This document shows, one piece after another, positions 10,837 through 20,527 of a DNA stretch of 64,000 nucleotides (its first letter is position 1; each line of letters begins with the position of its first letter). The translations under genes and the position numbers were made by a program. The notes under the pieces were generated by a model. The model was given only the letters and a program-made list of their open reading frames with translations. It did not search any database and was not told the origin of the DNA. This stretch comes from Peribacillus frigoritolerans (lineage in GTDB: Bacteria; Bacillota; Bacilli; Bacillales; DSM-1321), in NCBI GenBank assembly GCA_030562215.1, contig JAUPFL010000001.1, positions 2,654,501 through 2,718,500 of the forward strand. Reading direction: 5' to 3'.

Positions 10837-11717
10837 ATGCCCGAAGGAAAAATTATCAAAGCATTAAGTGGATTTTATTATGTGCTTGATGGTGAAGAGG
10901 TCTATCAATGCCGCGGACGGGGTGTGTTCAGGAAGAATAAGGTAACGCCCCTTGTAGGTGATTATGTGGTTTTTGAAGCGGAAAATAAAACGGACGGGAC
11001 CGTGACCGAAATAAAACCGCGAAAGAATGAATTGATTCGTCCGCAAATCTCGAATGTAGATCAGGCGATCCTTGTCTTTTCAGCAGTAGAACCTGATTTC
11101 AGTCCAGCCTTGCTTGATCGATTTCTTGTATTGATCGAGGATAACGAAATCGAACCGATTATCGTCGTGACGAAACTGGACTTGGTTACAGCCGATAACC
11201 AAAAGAAATTGTCTCAGTATATCAAGGACTATCAGAAACTTGGCTATACTGTACTTGAGACATCTTCAGTTACCGCTGGAGGAATTGAAGAATTAGTGCC
11301 GTATTTAGAAGGAAAAACCAGTGTATTTGCCGGTCAGTCCGGGGTTGGGAAATCGTCTTTGCTGAATGCAATCAATCCAGAATTGGCTTTAAAGACGGAT
11401 GATATTTCTTCACACCTGGGACGCGGAAGCATACGACCCGGCACGTTGAGTTGATTCATATTGGCTCTGGACTTGTCGCGGATACTCCAGGGTTCAGTTC
11501 ACTTGAATTCATGGAAATGGAAGCTGAACGGCTATCCTATTGCTTCCCGGAAATGCATAAGCATGGGGAAGACTGTAAATTCAGGGCCTGTCTGCACGAT
11601 AAAGAACCGAAATGTGCAGTGAAGGAAGCGGTTGATTCCGGCGAAATCCCACGTTATCGATATGAGCATTATATGCAATTCTTAGAAGAAATAAGAGATA
11701 GAAAGCCGAGGTATTAA
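10837..11717 (+). CDS. rsgA: Ribosome small-subunit biogenesis GTPase RsgA (CpgA; one sequence frameshift)
   Basis: A circularly permuted GTPase that helps mature the 30S subunit; in B. subtilis it is also a PrkC substrate, which fits the location. The order is an OB fold, the G4 motif T-K-L-D, then G1 G-Q-S-G-V-G-K-S-S and G3 D-T-P-G-F, then a zinc site with C-x6-C and a downstream C (C-K-F-R-A-C, C-A-V). One A is missing at about 11427, within the G2 region that should read G-R-G-K-H-T-T-R. The start ATG 10837 gives the family N-terminus M-P-E-G-K-I; a GTG six bases upstream is in frame but less likely. Confidence 0.94.
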
Positions 11718-11718
11718 A

Positions 11719-12366
11719 ATGGTTAAAATCGCACCATCCATTTTATCAGCTGACTTTGCAAAATTGGGAGAAGAAATTCTTGATGTGGAAAGGGGCGGAG
11801 CGGATTTGATCCATGTGGATGTCATGGATGGGCATTTCGTGCCGAATATAACGATAGGCTCACTAATTGTTGATGCTATCCGCCCAGTAACGAAGCTTCC
11901 GCTTGATGTTCATTTAATGATCGAACAACCTGATCGTTATATCGAGGCCTTTGCGAAAGCGGGAGCCGATTATATTACTGTACATGTAGAGGCCTGCACA
12001 CATTTGCATCGGACGGTTCAATTGATTAAATCTTTTGGTGTAAAGGCAGGCGTGGTGCTTAATCCAGCCACCCCGGCTTCCTTGATACAACCTATAATCG
12101 AAGATATTGACATGGTATTGTTGATGACGGTCAATCCGGGTTTTGGCGGCCAAAAGTTCATTAAATCCGTTCTGCCCAAAATTGCCGAAGTGAAGGCGAT
12201 GGCAGGAAAGTATAATCAAAATCTCGAAATAGAGATTGATGGTGGAGTAAATGAAGAAACGGCTAAACTATGTATTGAACAAGGGGCGACAATCCTGGTT
12301 GCCGGCTCGGCAATATATAATCAGGAAGATCGACTCGCAGCGATTCAAAAGATTCGGGGAAAGTGA
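11719..12366 (+). CDS. rpe: Ribulose-phosphate 3-epimerase
   Basis: Interconverts ribulose 5-phosphate and xylulose 5-phosphate in the pentose phosphate pathway. It is a 215-residue TIM barrel. Metal and catalytic residues are in H-V-D-V-M-D-G-H-F-V-P-N and V-H-L-M-I, with the phosphate-binding region G-F-G-G-Q-K-F and the catalytic E-I-D-G-G-V near the end. It starts one base after the rsgA stop and is followed by a terminator. The frame is intact. Confidence 0.96.
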   Translation: MVKIAPSILSADFAKLGEEILDVERGGADLIHVDVMDGHFVPNITIGSLIVDAIRPVTKLPLDVHLMIEQPDRYIEAFAKAGADYITVHVEACTHLHRTVQLIKSFGVKAGVVLNPATPASLIQPIIEDIDMVLLMTVNPGFGGQKFIKSVLPKIAEVKAMAGKYNQNLEIEIDGGVNEETAKLCIEQGATILVAGSAIYNQEDRLAAIQKIRGK

Positions 12367-12370
12367 TATA

Positions 12371-12412
12371 AGCCGACACTATCATATTCGTATGATGGTG
12401 ATCGGCTTTTTT
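12371..12412 (+). terminator. Rho-independent terminator after rpe
   Basis: AGCCGACACTATCAT and ATGATGGTGATCGGCT form a long imperfect stem around a TCGT loop, followed by a T run. It closes the operon running from coaBC or def through rpe. Confidence 0.85.
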
Positions 12413-12465
12413 CATCAATTAAACTAAGGCACCTTGGATATGATTATATGGAAAGGATGATTTCG

Positions 12466-13117
12466 ATGATTATCAGTATAATGGCTGGAGGGCCGGAATG
12501 TTTTTGGCCGGATCTGACATGGTATAAGGAGAAGACAGACCTTTGGGTCGGGGTTGACAGGGAGTATGGTCTCTGCTTGAAAAAGGTATCGAACCTAAGT
12601 ACGGTTTTGGGGATTTTGATTCAGTTTCGGAAGATGAATACCAGAAGATTGAGCAAAAGCTGGAACAAATCAATCTATATTCTTCGGAAAAGGATGAAAC
12701 GGATTTAGAGATCGCATTTAAATGGGCAATAGGGCAAAAGCCAAGAGAAATTCACATTCTGGGCGCAACAGGGGGAAGAATGGACCATTTTCTCGGGAAT
12801 ATCCAGCTGCTCCAAAAAGAAAGTGTCCTCCCCATCATGGCGATATGGATATATACATAGTCGATCGGCAAAATATAATCACAGTAAAGACAGCAGGTTC
12901 ATATGAGGTCACTGATTTGAAAGATAAGAAATATTTGTCATTGCTCCCCGTAACGGCTGAAGTCACCGGCATTACACTTTCGGGTTTCAAATATCCGCTG
13001 GACGATGCAAGCTTGGAAATAGGTTCGACGCTTTGCATCAGCAATGAACTAATTTCCGAATCTGGGAATGTTTCATTTGAGAAAGGCATATTAATGGTGA
13101 TAAGAAGCAGTGATTAA
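12466..13117 (+). CDS. thiN: Thiamine pyrophosphokinase ThiN (two sequence frameshifts)
   Basis: Transfers pyrophosphate from ATP to thiamine, giving thiamine diphosphate in one step. Motifs include A-G-G-P at the N-terminus, D-R-G near residue 30, the acidic G-D-F-D-S-V box that binds Mg-ATP, D-E-T-D-L-E and G-A-T-G-G-R-M-D-H. The start ATG 12466 sits behind AAAGGATG. One G is missing at about 12561 and one at about 12839; repair gives roughly 217 residues. The gene stands alone between terminators and just before spoVM, as in B. subtilis. Confidence 0.9.
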
Positions 13118-13138
13118 AATTCATGCTTAGAGCAGATT

Positions 13139-13167
13139 CGGATATAATTACGATCATCCTATATCCG
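13139..13167 (+). repeat. Stem-loop between thiN and spoVM
   Basis: CGGATATA and TATATCCG form a perfect 8-base stem around a 13-base loop. No T run follows, so it is a poor intrinsic terminator. It could be an operator or mRNA structure upstream of spoVM; nothing decides between these. Confidence 0.4.
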
Positions 13168-13239
13168 CTTAAAAGCTTATGTTGTAATAGAAAAATTCCA
13201 CTTCATCTTTAATTGTGGGATGCAAAGAGGAGGGGCATG

Positions 13240-13320
13240 ATGAAATTTTATACGATTAAATTGCCAAAAGTTCTGGGCAGTTTGGTAAGGGCTATGCTCG
13301 GAGCGTTTAAAAAAGGCTGA
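13240..13320 (+). CDS. spoVM: Stage V sporulation protein SpoVM, 26-residue coat-anchoring peptide
   Basis: An amphipathic peptide that recognises the convex outer forespore membrane and anchors SpoIVA, starting spore coat assembly. The translated peptide is exactly 26 residues, begins M-K-F-Y-T-I-K-L-P-K and continues V-R-A-M-L-G-A-F, matching B. subtilis SpoVM at most positions, including the helix-breaking Pro9. A strong AGAGGAGG site precedes it. An adjacent in-frame ATG at 13237 could add one Met. A terminator follows after 14 bases. It is the clearest sign that the organism forms endospores. Confidence 0.95.
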   Translation: MKFYTIKLPKVLGSLVRAMLGAFKKG

Positions 13321-13334
13321 TACTTATCTCCATG

Positions 13335-13366
13335 ACACCTCTCAAATTAAGGGAGGTGTTATTTTT
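13335..13366 (+). terminator. Rho-independent terminator after spoVM
   Basis: The stem ACACCTC / GAGGTGT has a short loop and is followed by TATTTTT. It ends the single-gene spoVM transcript. Confidence 0.85.
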
Positions 13367-13474
13367 CGGTAAAAAGGGCGGCCATCCATTAATGGGTGAA
13401 GGCATCCTTTCTTGATGCAGACTAGAACTGATCAAAGATTGAAACCATCCCCATTAAATACCGGCCATTACAAG

Positions 13475-13500
13475 TAAAAAGGCATCCTAAGAGGATGCCG
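13475..13500 (-). terminator. Rho-independent terminator of rpmB (minus strand)
   Basis: GGCATCCT / AGGATGCC form the stem, with an A run on its left side that reads as a T run on the minus strand. It lies just beyond the rpmB stop. Confidence 0.85.
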
Positions 13501-13505
13501 TAACA

Positions 13506-13694
13506 TTATACGCGTTCTACTTTGCCCGATTTAAGAGTTCTTGCAGAAACGTATACACGTTTAGGTTTACCGTCAACTAAAATACGTACTTTTTGAAGGT
13601 TAGCGCCCCATGTACGCTTGCTAGCGTTCATTGCGTGAGAGCGGCTGTTACCAGAACGAGTTCTTCTTCCAGTGATTACACATTTACGTGCCAT
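13506..13694 (-). CDS. rpmB: 50S ribosomal protein L28
   Basis: A 62-residue basic protein of the large subunit. It begins [10 protein letters not shown] and contains [11 protein letters not shown] near the middle. The zinc-ribbon cysteines of some L28 paralogues are not all present; only one Cys is seen, the zinc-free type. It is the only minus-strand gene in the window and has its own promoter and terminator, exactly as in B. subtilis, and is divergent from yloU. The ribosome binding site is a strong AGGAGG. Confidence 0.97.
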   Translation of the reverse strand: MARKCVITGRRTRSGNSRSHAMNASKRTWGANLQKVRILVDGKPKRVYVSARTLKSGKVERV

Positions 13695-13767
13695 GTCAAA
13701 TTCCCTCCTAACTACAACAAGCTTAAGTTTTTCGCAGTCGTCTTAAGTCTTTGTAAAATACTTTAAT

Positions 13768-13796
13768 AATTTATCATACCTACCGTTAGAATGCAA
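13768..13796 (-). promoter_or_regulatory. Candidate sigma-A promoter of rpmB
   Basis: On the minus strand, TTGCAT is followed by a 17-base spacer and TAAATT. It lies about 75 bases before the rpmB start codon. Confidence 0.6.
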
Positions 13797-13868
13797 TACT
13801 TCAGTTAATTACTTTCAAGAAAAAACCTTGACATACATACTTCAAAATTGAATTATATAGAGTACCGT

Positions 13869-13913
13869 AAGACATTTACTTTTAAAACCAAAGACATTAT
13901 AGTAAAATGTCTT
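13869..13913 (+). promoter_or_regulatory. Sigma-A promoter of yloU-fakA inside a palindrome
   Basis: TTTACT (13875-13880), a 17-base spacer and TATAGT (13898-13903) make a good promoter 43 bases before yloU. Imperfect inverted arms AAGACATTTACT (13869-13880) and AGTAAAATGTCTT (13901-13913) overlap both elements, as an operator would. A further TTGACA at 13828-13833 lies upstream. The identity of any regulator is unknown. Confidence 0.55.
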
Positions 13914-13945
13914 TAGTTGATTTGATTTTTGGGAGGGAAAAGAAA

Positions 13946-14295
13946 ATGTCTATCGAATTACAAACGAAGTATGGACAAATTGATATCTCTAATGATGTTA
14001 TCGCTACTGTAGCAGGCGGCGCAGCCGTGGATTGCTACGGAATTATAGGAATGGCTTCCAAAAACAATTTAAAGACGGCATTGCCGAAATTCTAAGAAAA
14101 GAAAACTTTACTAAGGGTGTAATTGTCCGTCAAGAAGAGGAAGAAGTTCATATCGATATGTATATTATCGTAAGTTATGGAACGAAAATCTCGGAAGTTG
14201 CACATAATGTGCAATCAAAGGTAAAGTACACTCTGGACAAAACTGTAGGATTAGCTGTTGATTCCGTTAACATTTTTGTACAGGAGTTCGTGTGA
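13946..14295 (+). CDS. yloU: Asp23/Gls24 family protein YloU (one sequence frameshift)
   Basis: A small alkaline-shock-type protein of about 116 residues. In Firmicutes it is almost always paired with the fatty acid kinase FakA; its molecular role is not settled. Family features are G-Q-I-D-I-S-N near the N-terminus, A-A-V-D-C-Y-G-I-I-G-M and the central I-D-M-Y-I-I-V-S-Y-G. One A is missing in the A run 14060-14064, splitting it into two overlapping frames. The start ATG 13946 follows GGGAGGG. It ends 28 bases before fakA and shares its promoter. Confidence 0.92.
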
Positions 14296-14323
14296 CGAAC
14301 CCTTAAGTATAGGAGGAAAGTTT

Positions 14324-15994
14324 GTGTCAATTACAAGTTTGAACGGTAAGCGCTTTGCAGAAATGATCATTCAAGGTGCCAACCATTTAGCGGCTAATGC
14401 CCAAATGGTTGATGCGTTGAATGTTTTCCCTGTTCCGGATGGAGATACAGGAACGAATATGAATTTATCGATGACTTCGGGAGCGAAGGAAGTGCAAAAT
14501 AACGTCCAGGAACACATCGGGAAAGTGGGTGCGTCCCTTTCAAGAGGACTGCTAATGGGTGCACGCGGCAATTCGGGAGTTATCCTTTCGCAACTGTTCC
14601 GCGGTTTTGCTAAAGCGATTGAACATAAATCGGAAATCAATAGTGAAGAATTTGCCCAAGCTTTTGAAGCAGGGGTTCAGACAGCTTATAAAGCCGTTAT
14701 GAAACCTGTTGAAGGAACCATTTTAACGGTTGCCAAAGATGCAGCCAAGCAAGCGGTTTCATCAGCAGCAAAGCATATAGACCTTATTCAGGTAATGGAA
14801 GAAATCGTTACGGAGGCCAATGCTTCATTAAAACGCACACCCGATCTTCTTCCAGTCTTAAAAGAAGTGGGAGTCGTAGATAGCGGCGGGCAAGGGTTGG
14901 TGTTCGTATATGAAGGTTTCCTTGCTGAACTGAAAGGTGAAGCCCTTCCAGTCCGATCTGCAAATGGTCCAAGCATGGATGACATGATCAGTGCCGAACA
15001 TCACATGAATGTACAAGGGCATATGAACACGGAAGATATCGTGTATGGCTACTGTACGGAATTCATGGTCCGATTGGATAGTGAAAAACTTGCCAATAAA
15101 TCATTTGATGAAGAAAAATTCAGAAATGATTTAAGTGAATACGGAGATTCTTTACTAGTCATCTCAGATGATGAAGTCGTTAAAGTACATATTCACTCTG
15201 AACAGCCTGGCACGTGCCTGAATTATGGACAGCAATATGGTAGTTTAATAAAAATGAAAATCGATAATATGCGTGAACAGCATACTGCGATTGTAGGTGA
15301 GACGAATACACCGCTTCAAACTAAACCGTCCACCAAAGAGAAGTACGCTGTAGTGTCAGTGGCGATGGGGTCTGGCATCAGCGAATTATTCAAAAGCATC
15401 GGCGCTAAGTCCGTCATCGAAGGCGGGCAAACGATGAATCCTAGCACGGAAGATATCGTTAAAGCTGTCGAAGGGGCATATGCAGATCATGTGATCATCT
15501 TGCCCAACAATAAAAATATCATCATGGCGGCCAATCAGGCTGCAGATGTACTTGGGGATCATGTGACTGTCATTCCAACGAAAACAGTACCACAGGGAAT
15601 GGCTGCATTGTTGGCTTTCAACCCTTCACTTGATGCCGAAGAGAATAAAAAAGCGATGATCGAAGCCCTTTCGCATGTGAAAACGGGCCAGATTACTTAT
15701 GCTGTCCGGGATACCAACATTGACGGTCTTGCAATCGAGACCGGGGACTTCATGGGAATTGCTGAAGGCACCATCAAGGTGAAGGATAAAGACATGACTA
15801 AAGCGGCACAAGATCTTCTCTCCGATATGATTGACGAAGATTCAGAAATCCTTACCATTTTATATGGCGAAGATGCCACTGCTGAAGATGTCGAGAGCCT
15901 TGTTGTGTTTTGTAATGAGAATTTCGAAGACGTTGAAGTTGAAGTCCATAATGGGAAACAACCTTTATATTCTTTCATTTTTTCAATTGAATAA
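14324..15994 (+). CDS. fakA: Fatty acid kinase catalytic subunit FakA (YloV)
   Basis: Phosphorylates fatty acids held by FakB carrier proteins, so that exogenous acids can enter phospholipids through acyl-phosphate. The N-terminal DhaL-type ATP domain has N-V-F-P-V-P-D-G-D-T-G-T-N-M with its Mg-binding aspartates, and G-A-R-G-N-S-G-V. A middle domain and a C-terminal domain complete about 556 residues. The start is GTG 14324, behind AGGAGG, giving M-S-I-T-S-L-N-G like the B. subtilis protein. The acyl-phosphate product is what PlsY uses, linking this gene to plsX downstream. A terminator follows. Confidence 0.94.
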   Translation: MSITSLNGKRFAEMIIQGANHLAANAQMVDALNVFPVPDGDTGTNMNLSMTSGAKEVQNNVQEHIGKVGASLSRGLLMGARGNSGVILSQLFRGFAKAIEHKSEINSEEFAQAFEAGVQTAYKAVMKPVEGTILTVAKDAAKQAVSSAAKHIDLIQVMEEIVTEANASLKRTPDLLPVLKEVGVVDSGGQGLVFVYEGFLAELKGEALPVRSANGPSMDDMISAEHHMNVQGHMNTEDIVYGYCTEFMVRLDSEKLANKSFDEEKFRNDLSEYGDSLLVISDDEVVKVHIHSEQPGTCLNYGQQYGSLIKMKIDNMREQHTAIVGETNTPLQTKPSTKEKYAVVSVAMGSGISELFKSIGAKSVIEGGQTMNPSTEDIVKAVEGAYADHVIILPNNKNIIMAANQAADVLGDHVTVIPTKTVPQGMAALLAFNPSLDAEENKKAMIEALSHVKTGQITYAVRDTNIDGLAIETGDFMGIAEGTIKVKDKDMTKAAQDLLSDMIDEDSEILTILYGEDATAEDVESLVVFCNENFEDVEVEVHNGKQPLYSFIFSIE

Positions 15995-16068
15995 GTAGAG
16001 AACCATGAAGATAAGGGAGACCTATTCGTCACAATGTTTGGAGGATCCCGAAAAAAATAAAGGCAATA

Positions 16069-16106
16069 AACTGCATATGTCATTAGGCTATGCAGTTTTA
16101 TTTTTA
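16069..16106 (+). terminator. Rho-independent terminator after fakA
   Basis: AACTGCATA / TATGCAGTT form a perfect 9-base stem, followed by TTATTTTT. It separates fakA from sdaAB. Confidence 0.85.
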
Positions 16107-16200
16107 TGAAAAGAAGGATTACGGACAGCATAATTGTAATTACAATATATCAGGCTTTATTATTAAACTGACTCCCAGTGAATAGAAGGAGGAGCTAATC

Positions 16201-16862
16201 ATGAAATTTAGAAGTGTATTCGATATAATAGGTCCTGTTATGATCGGCCCCTCTAGTTCCCACACAGCAGGAGCTGCAAGGATCGGTAGGGTTGCCAGGA
16301 ATTTATTCGACCGGGAACCAAAATGGGCCCATATTTCTTTTTACGGATCATTTGCCAAAACCTATAAAGGCCATGGAACGGATGTAGCCATTATAGGAGG
16401 CTTACTTGATTTTGATACATTTGATGAGAGAATCAAAGAATCGCTGGAATTAGCACGCAAAAAGAAAATGAAAATTACATTTCGAGAAGAAGAGGCGGTA
16501 CCGGAACATCCAAATACAGCAAAAATAACTGTTGGTGATGATGATGGTGAACTGGAACTTGTCGGAATATCGATTGGCGGGGAAAAATCGAAATCGTCGA
16601 ATTGAACGGGTTTAAATTGAGGCTGTCCGGGCACAACCCTGCCATACTCGTCGTTCATGATGATCGATTTGGTGCCATTGCCAATGTTTCAAACATATTA
16701 GCCAAGCATCAAATCAATATTGGCCAAATGGAGGTCTCCCGAAAAGAGAAAGGGAAGATGGCCTTGATGACGATCGAAGTGGACCATAACCTGGAGGATC
16801 ATGTCATCGCTGAAATTACAGCACTCCCCAACATCACTCAAGTAGCAAGGATTGTGGATTGA
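16201..16862 (+). CDS. sdaAB: L-serine dehydratase beta subunit (one sequence frameshift)
   Basis: Regulatory subunit of the iron-sulfur L-serine deaminase that turns serine into pyruvate and ammonia. The N-terminal part has the G-P-S-S-S-H-T-A-G-A motif of the serine dehydratase beta fold. The C-terminal part, after about residue 145, is an ACT domain (A-I-L-V-V-H-D-D-R-F-G) that typically senses serine. One A is missing in the run 16583-16587; repair gives about 220 residues. The start is ATG 16201 after GGAGGAG. sdaAA follows 37 bases on. Confidence 0.94.
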
Positions 16863-16899
16863 TAGAGCAATCGTTTCCACTTAGGAAGGAGAAGAAATC

Positions 16900-17783
16900 A
16901 TGTTTCGAAATGTAGCGGAATTAGTAGAATTAGCTGAATCAAAGCAGAAAAAATTTCAACGCTGATGATAGAGCAGGAAATGGAAGTAACGGGAAAAAGC
17001 CGTGAAGAAATCATCCGCCAGATGGGAGTCAACCTGGATGTAATGGAACAGGCAGTTGAAAAAGGACTTCAAGGTGTACGGTCCGTTTCCGGCCTGACGG
17101 GAGGAGATGCAGTCCTTCTTCAAAATTACATTAAATCAGGAAATTCCTTATCCGGTGAACTGTTGTTGGATGCGGTAAGCAAAGCCGTGGCAACAAATGA
17201 AGTGAACGCAGCCATGGGAACGATTTGTGCGACACCGACTGCCGGATCAGCTGGTGTTGTGCCAGGGACTCTTTTTGCTGTGCAAAATAAATTAAAACCG
17301 AATCGGGATCAGAAAATTGAGTTCCTATTTACAGCAGGGGCGTTTGGTTTTGTAGTAGCGAATAATGCTTCTATCTCTGGAGCCGCAGGGGGCTGTCAGG
17401 CGGAGGTCGGTTCTGCTTCGGGTATGGCAGCGGCAGCCATCGTTGAAATGGCAGGAGGGACACCGGCCCAAAGTGCAGAAGCGATGGCAATCACATTAAA
17501 GAACATGCTTGGTCTTGTGTGTGATCCTGTTGCTGGGCTTGTGGAGGTGCCTTGTGTGAAGCGTAATGCCATGGGTGCAGCCAATGCCATGGTTGCAGCA
17601 GATATGGCGTTAGCGGGTATCACAAGCCGCATACCGTGTGATGAAGTGATTGATGCAATGTACAAAATCGGGCAAACGATGCCATCGGCTCTTAGGGAAA
17701 CTGCACAAGGAGGTTTAGCGGCTACACCGACTGGGCGGGAGTTGGAAGCGAAAATCTTTGGCTTACCGCTAAATAAGAAGTGA
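16900..17783 (+). CDS. sdaAA: L-serine dehydratase alpha subunit (N-terminal frameshift)
   Basis: Catalytic subunit that holds the [4Fe-4S] cluster. Candidate ligand cysteines are visible in I-C-A-T-P-T, G-G-C-Q-A-E-V, L-V-C-D-P-V-A-G and V-P-C-V-K-R. The family start M-F-R-N-V-A-E-L begins at ATG 16900; one A is missing in the run 16948-16953, which would otherwise end the protein after 21 residues. The repaired length is about 294 residues. Its stop overlaps the recG GTG start (GTGA), as in B. subtilis. Confidence 0.94.
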
Positions 17784-19827
17784 ACTCGGCTTTACGGGAA
17801 CCCATAACAGCAGTAAAAGGCATTGGGGCCGAAACGGCAGCAGCATTGGGGAAATGGAGATCCATACCGTCGCGGATCTCCTTGAGCACCTCCCATATCG
17901 CTATGAAGATTACCGATTGAGGGATTTAGAAACGGTCGAGCATGATGAGCGGGTTACTGTCGAAGGCAAAGTTCATACGGTACCAACGTTAGGGTACTTC
18001 GGAAAGAAAAATCCAGGCTTACGATTAAAGTTTTGACTGGGAGATATTTAATAAATGTCATTTTTTTAACCAGCCCTATCTGAAGCCAAAGCTTGCGATA
18101 GGCGAAACCGTAACGGTAACAGGAAAGTGGGATCGTCATCGCCAAACCATTACAGGTTCGGAATGCCATGTTGGTGATCGTAGCAGGGAAAAAGAGTTCG
18201 AACCGGTGTACACGGTGAAGGGCAGCATTACTGTCAAAGGGCTCCGCCGCTTTATCTCCAATGCATTTTCTGAATATGGGACAATGATAGAAGAAAATCT
18301 GCCCCCGCAATTATTGGCATCATACAAACTGATGCCGCGTAACGATGCTTTTCGAAACATGCATTTCCCTCAATCGGCAAATGAGGTGAAAAAGGCCCGA
18401 CGCCGTTTTGTGTATGAAGAATTTTTATTGTTTCAACTTAAAATGCAGGCACTTCGTAAATTGCAGCGGGAGCAGTCAAAAGGAATAGGACAGGAATTTG
18501 ACATGGAGCGGCTGGAAGCCTTTGTTGAAACCCTCCCATTTCCTTTGACGAACGCTCAGAATAGGGTCGTCGAGGAAATCCTGAATGACATGAAATCTCC
18601 CTACAGGATGAATCGTCTGCTTCAAGGGGATGTCGGGTCTGGGAAAACGGTGGTTGCCGCCATATGCCTGAAGGCGACGATTACAGCAGGTTTCAAGGTG
18701 CACTTATGGTCCCGACGGAAATCTTGGCTGAGCAGCATACACAATCGCTGAAGGCCATGTTGGAACCAAGTGGAGTAAAGGTCGCATTGTTGACAAGTTC
18801 GGTAAAAGGCAAAAAGCGCAAGGAACTATTGCAAATGCTGGAATCCGGGGAGCTGGATCTTTTGATAGGAACTCATGCGTTGATTCAAGATGAAGTGAAT
18901 TTCCGGAACTTAGGTCTTGTCATAACGGATGAACAACATCGTTTCGGAGTGGAACAGCGCCGCATCCTTCGTGAAAAAGGTACAAATCCAGATGTACTTT
19001 TCATGACGGCTACACCAATTCCGCGAACACTCGCAATTACAGTGTTTGGGGAAATGGACGTTTCGACAATCGATGAAATGCCTGCCGGGCGTAAAGCGAT
19101 AGAAACCTATTGGGCGAAACACCAAATGCTTGATCGGATCTTAACCTTTGTCGAAAAGGAATTAAAGAAAGGGAGGCAGGCTTACGTCATCTGTCCATTG
19201 ATTGAGGAGTCGGAGAAACTCGATTCTTTACAGAATGTTCTTGATGTTCATGCAATGCTGACACAATACTTTGCTAACAGGTACAAAGTGGGTCTTATGC
19301 ATGGACGGCTGCCTGCGGATGAAAAAGAAGAAGTGATGGAGCAGTTCAGTGCCAATGAAGCACAAATCCTTGTTTCCACGACGGTCGTCGAGGTTGGGGT
19401 GAATGTTCCAAATGCAACGGTAATGGTCATTTATGATGCGGAGCGCTTTGGGCTTTCACAGTTGCATCAGCTACGTGGAAGGGTTGGACGGGGGAGCGAT
19501 CAGTCCTTTTGCATCCTGCTGGCTGATCCGAAAACGGAAGTCGGCAAAGAGCGTATGAAAATCATGACTGAGACAAATGATGGTTTTGCCCTTTCCGAAA
19601 AAGATTTGGAACTTCGTGGCCCCGGGGACTTCTTCGGTAAAAAACAAAGCGGCCTTCCCGAGTTCAAGGTAGCCGACATGGTCCATGATTACAGGACCTT
19701 GGAAGTGGCAAGGATGGATGCTGCAAAATTGATCGCCTCCCAAAGCTTTTGGCATTCCCCGGAGTATGCACCTTTGCGGGACTATTTGGAGGGAACGGGA
19801 GTATTTACGGGAGAAAAGCTGGACTGA
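17780..19827 (+). CDS. recG: ATP-dependent DNA helicase RecG (four sequence frameshifts)
   Basis: Remodels stalled forks and branch-migrates Holliday junctions. The N-terminal wedge (OB-fold) domain is followed by the helicase core with Walker [21 protein letters not shown] and Q-L-R-G-R-V-G-R-G. Breaks are one G near 17848-17851, one A near 18007-18011, one T in the run 18061-18067 and one T near 18691. After repair the protein is about 683 residues. The likely start is GTG 17780, overlapping the sdaAA stop and leading into V-K-G-I-G-A-E-T, the family N-terminal motif. Confidence 0.93.
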
Positions 19828-19873
19828 ACTGAATAAAAAACCAATAGCAGATTGTGAGATTTTACGCTATATC

Positions 19874-19902
19874 TTGCAATCTGTTTTTAAAATATATATA
19901 CT
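19874..19902 (+). promoter_or_regulatory. Sigma-A promoter of the fapR-plsX-fabD-fabG operon
   Basis: TTGCAA (19874-19879), exactly 17 bases, then TATACT (19897-19902), 44 bases upstream of the fapR start codon. Confidence 0.75.
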
Positions 19903-19906
19903 ACTA

Positions 19907-19928
19907 TTAGTACCTAGTCATAATACTA
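19907..19928 (+). promoter_or_regulatory. FapR operator (autoregulatory site)
   Basis: TTAGTACCTAGT, then an inverted AATACTA, begins four bases after the -10 box, where FapR binds in Bacillus. The left half matches the known FapR half-site TTAGTACC; the right half is less perfect. Malonyl-CoA releases FapR, so the operon is induced when the fatty acid precursor accumulates. Confidence 0.72.
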
Positions 19929-19945
19929 CGGATGGTGACCTTCAA

Positions 19946-20503
19946 ATGCGAAGAAATAAGAAGGAACGCCAGCAATTATTAATCGAAACGATTAAACAGA
20001 ATCCTTTTGTAACGGATGAGGAGCTGGCTGAAAAATATTCGGTGAGCGTCCAGACCATTAGGCTTGACCGTCTTGAATTATCGATACCGGAACTGCGTGA
20101 ACGTATTAAAAGCGTGGCCGAGAAAAAATTCAGTGACGAAATCAGGGCATTGCCTTTGGATGAAATCATCGGGGAAGTAATTGATCTTAATTTAGATGAT
20201 AATGCAATTTCGATTTTGGATATAAATAAAGAGCATGTCTTTAAGCGGAATGGAATCGCAAGGGGACATCACCTTTTTGCCCAAGCAAATTCATTGGCTG
20301 TGGCAGTCATAAATGATGAATTGGCATTAACTGCGAAAGCATCCATTTTATTTACCCGTTCTGTAAAGGAAAATGAAAGAGTGGTAGCTAAAGCGAGGGT
20401 TAAAAACGTGGACCACACCAACGATCGTTCCGTGGTGGAGGTTAGAAGCTACGTAGGTAATGAACTGGTTTTTAAAGGCGAGTTCGAAATGTATCGCTCT
20501 TAA
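19946..20503 (+). CDS. fapR: Malonyl-CoA-responsive transcriptional repressor FapR
   Basis: Global repressor of fatty acid and phospholipid synthesis genes in Gram-positive bacteria; malonyl-CoA is the inducer. The N-terminal DeoR-like helix-turn-helix ([19 protein letters not shown], about residues 23-41) is joined to a hot-dog-fold ligand domain with [10 protein letters not shown]. It is 185 residues. I chose ATG 19946 because it gives M-R-R-N-K-K-E-R like B. subtilis FapR; the frame is open further upstream but crosses the promoter and operator. Confidence 0.95.
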   Translation: MRRNKKERQQLLIETIKQNPFVTDEELAEKYSVSVQTIRLDRLELSIPELRERIKSVAEKKFSDEIRALPLDEIIGEVIDLNLDDNAISILDINKEHVFKRNGIARGHHLFAQANSLAVAVINDELALTAKASILFTRSVKENERVVAKARVKNVDHTNDRSVVEVRSYVGNELVFKGEFEMYRS

Positions 20504-20527
20504 CTTGCTAGTAAAGGATGAAAGAAA

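Noticed and set aside
19766..19945. Longer FapR starting upstream
   Set aside because: That stretch holds the recG end, the promoter and the FapR operator; ATG 19946 gives the family N-terminus.
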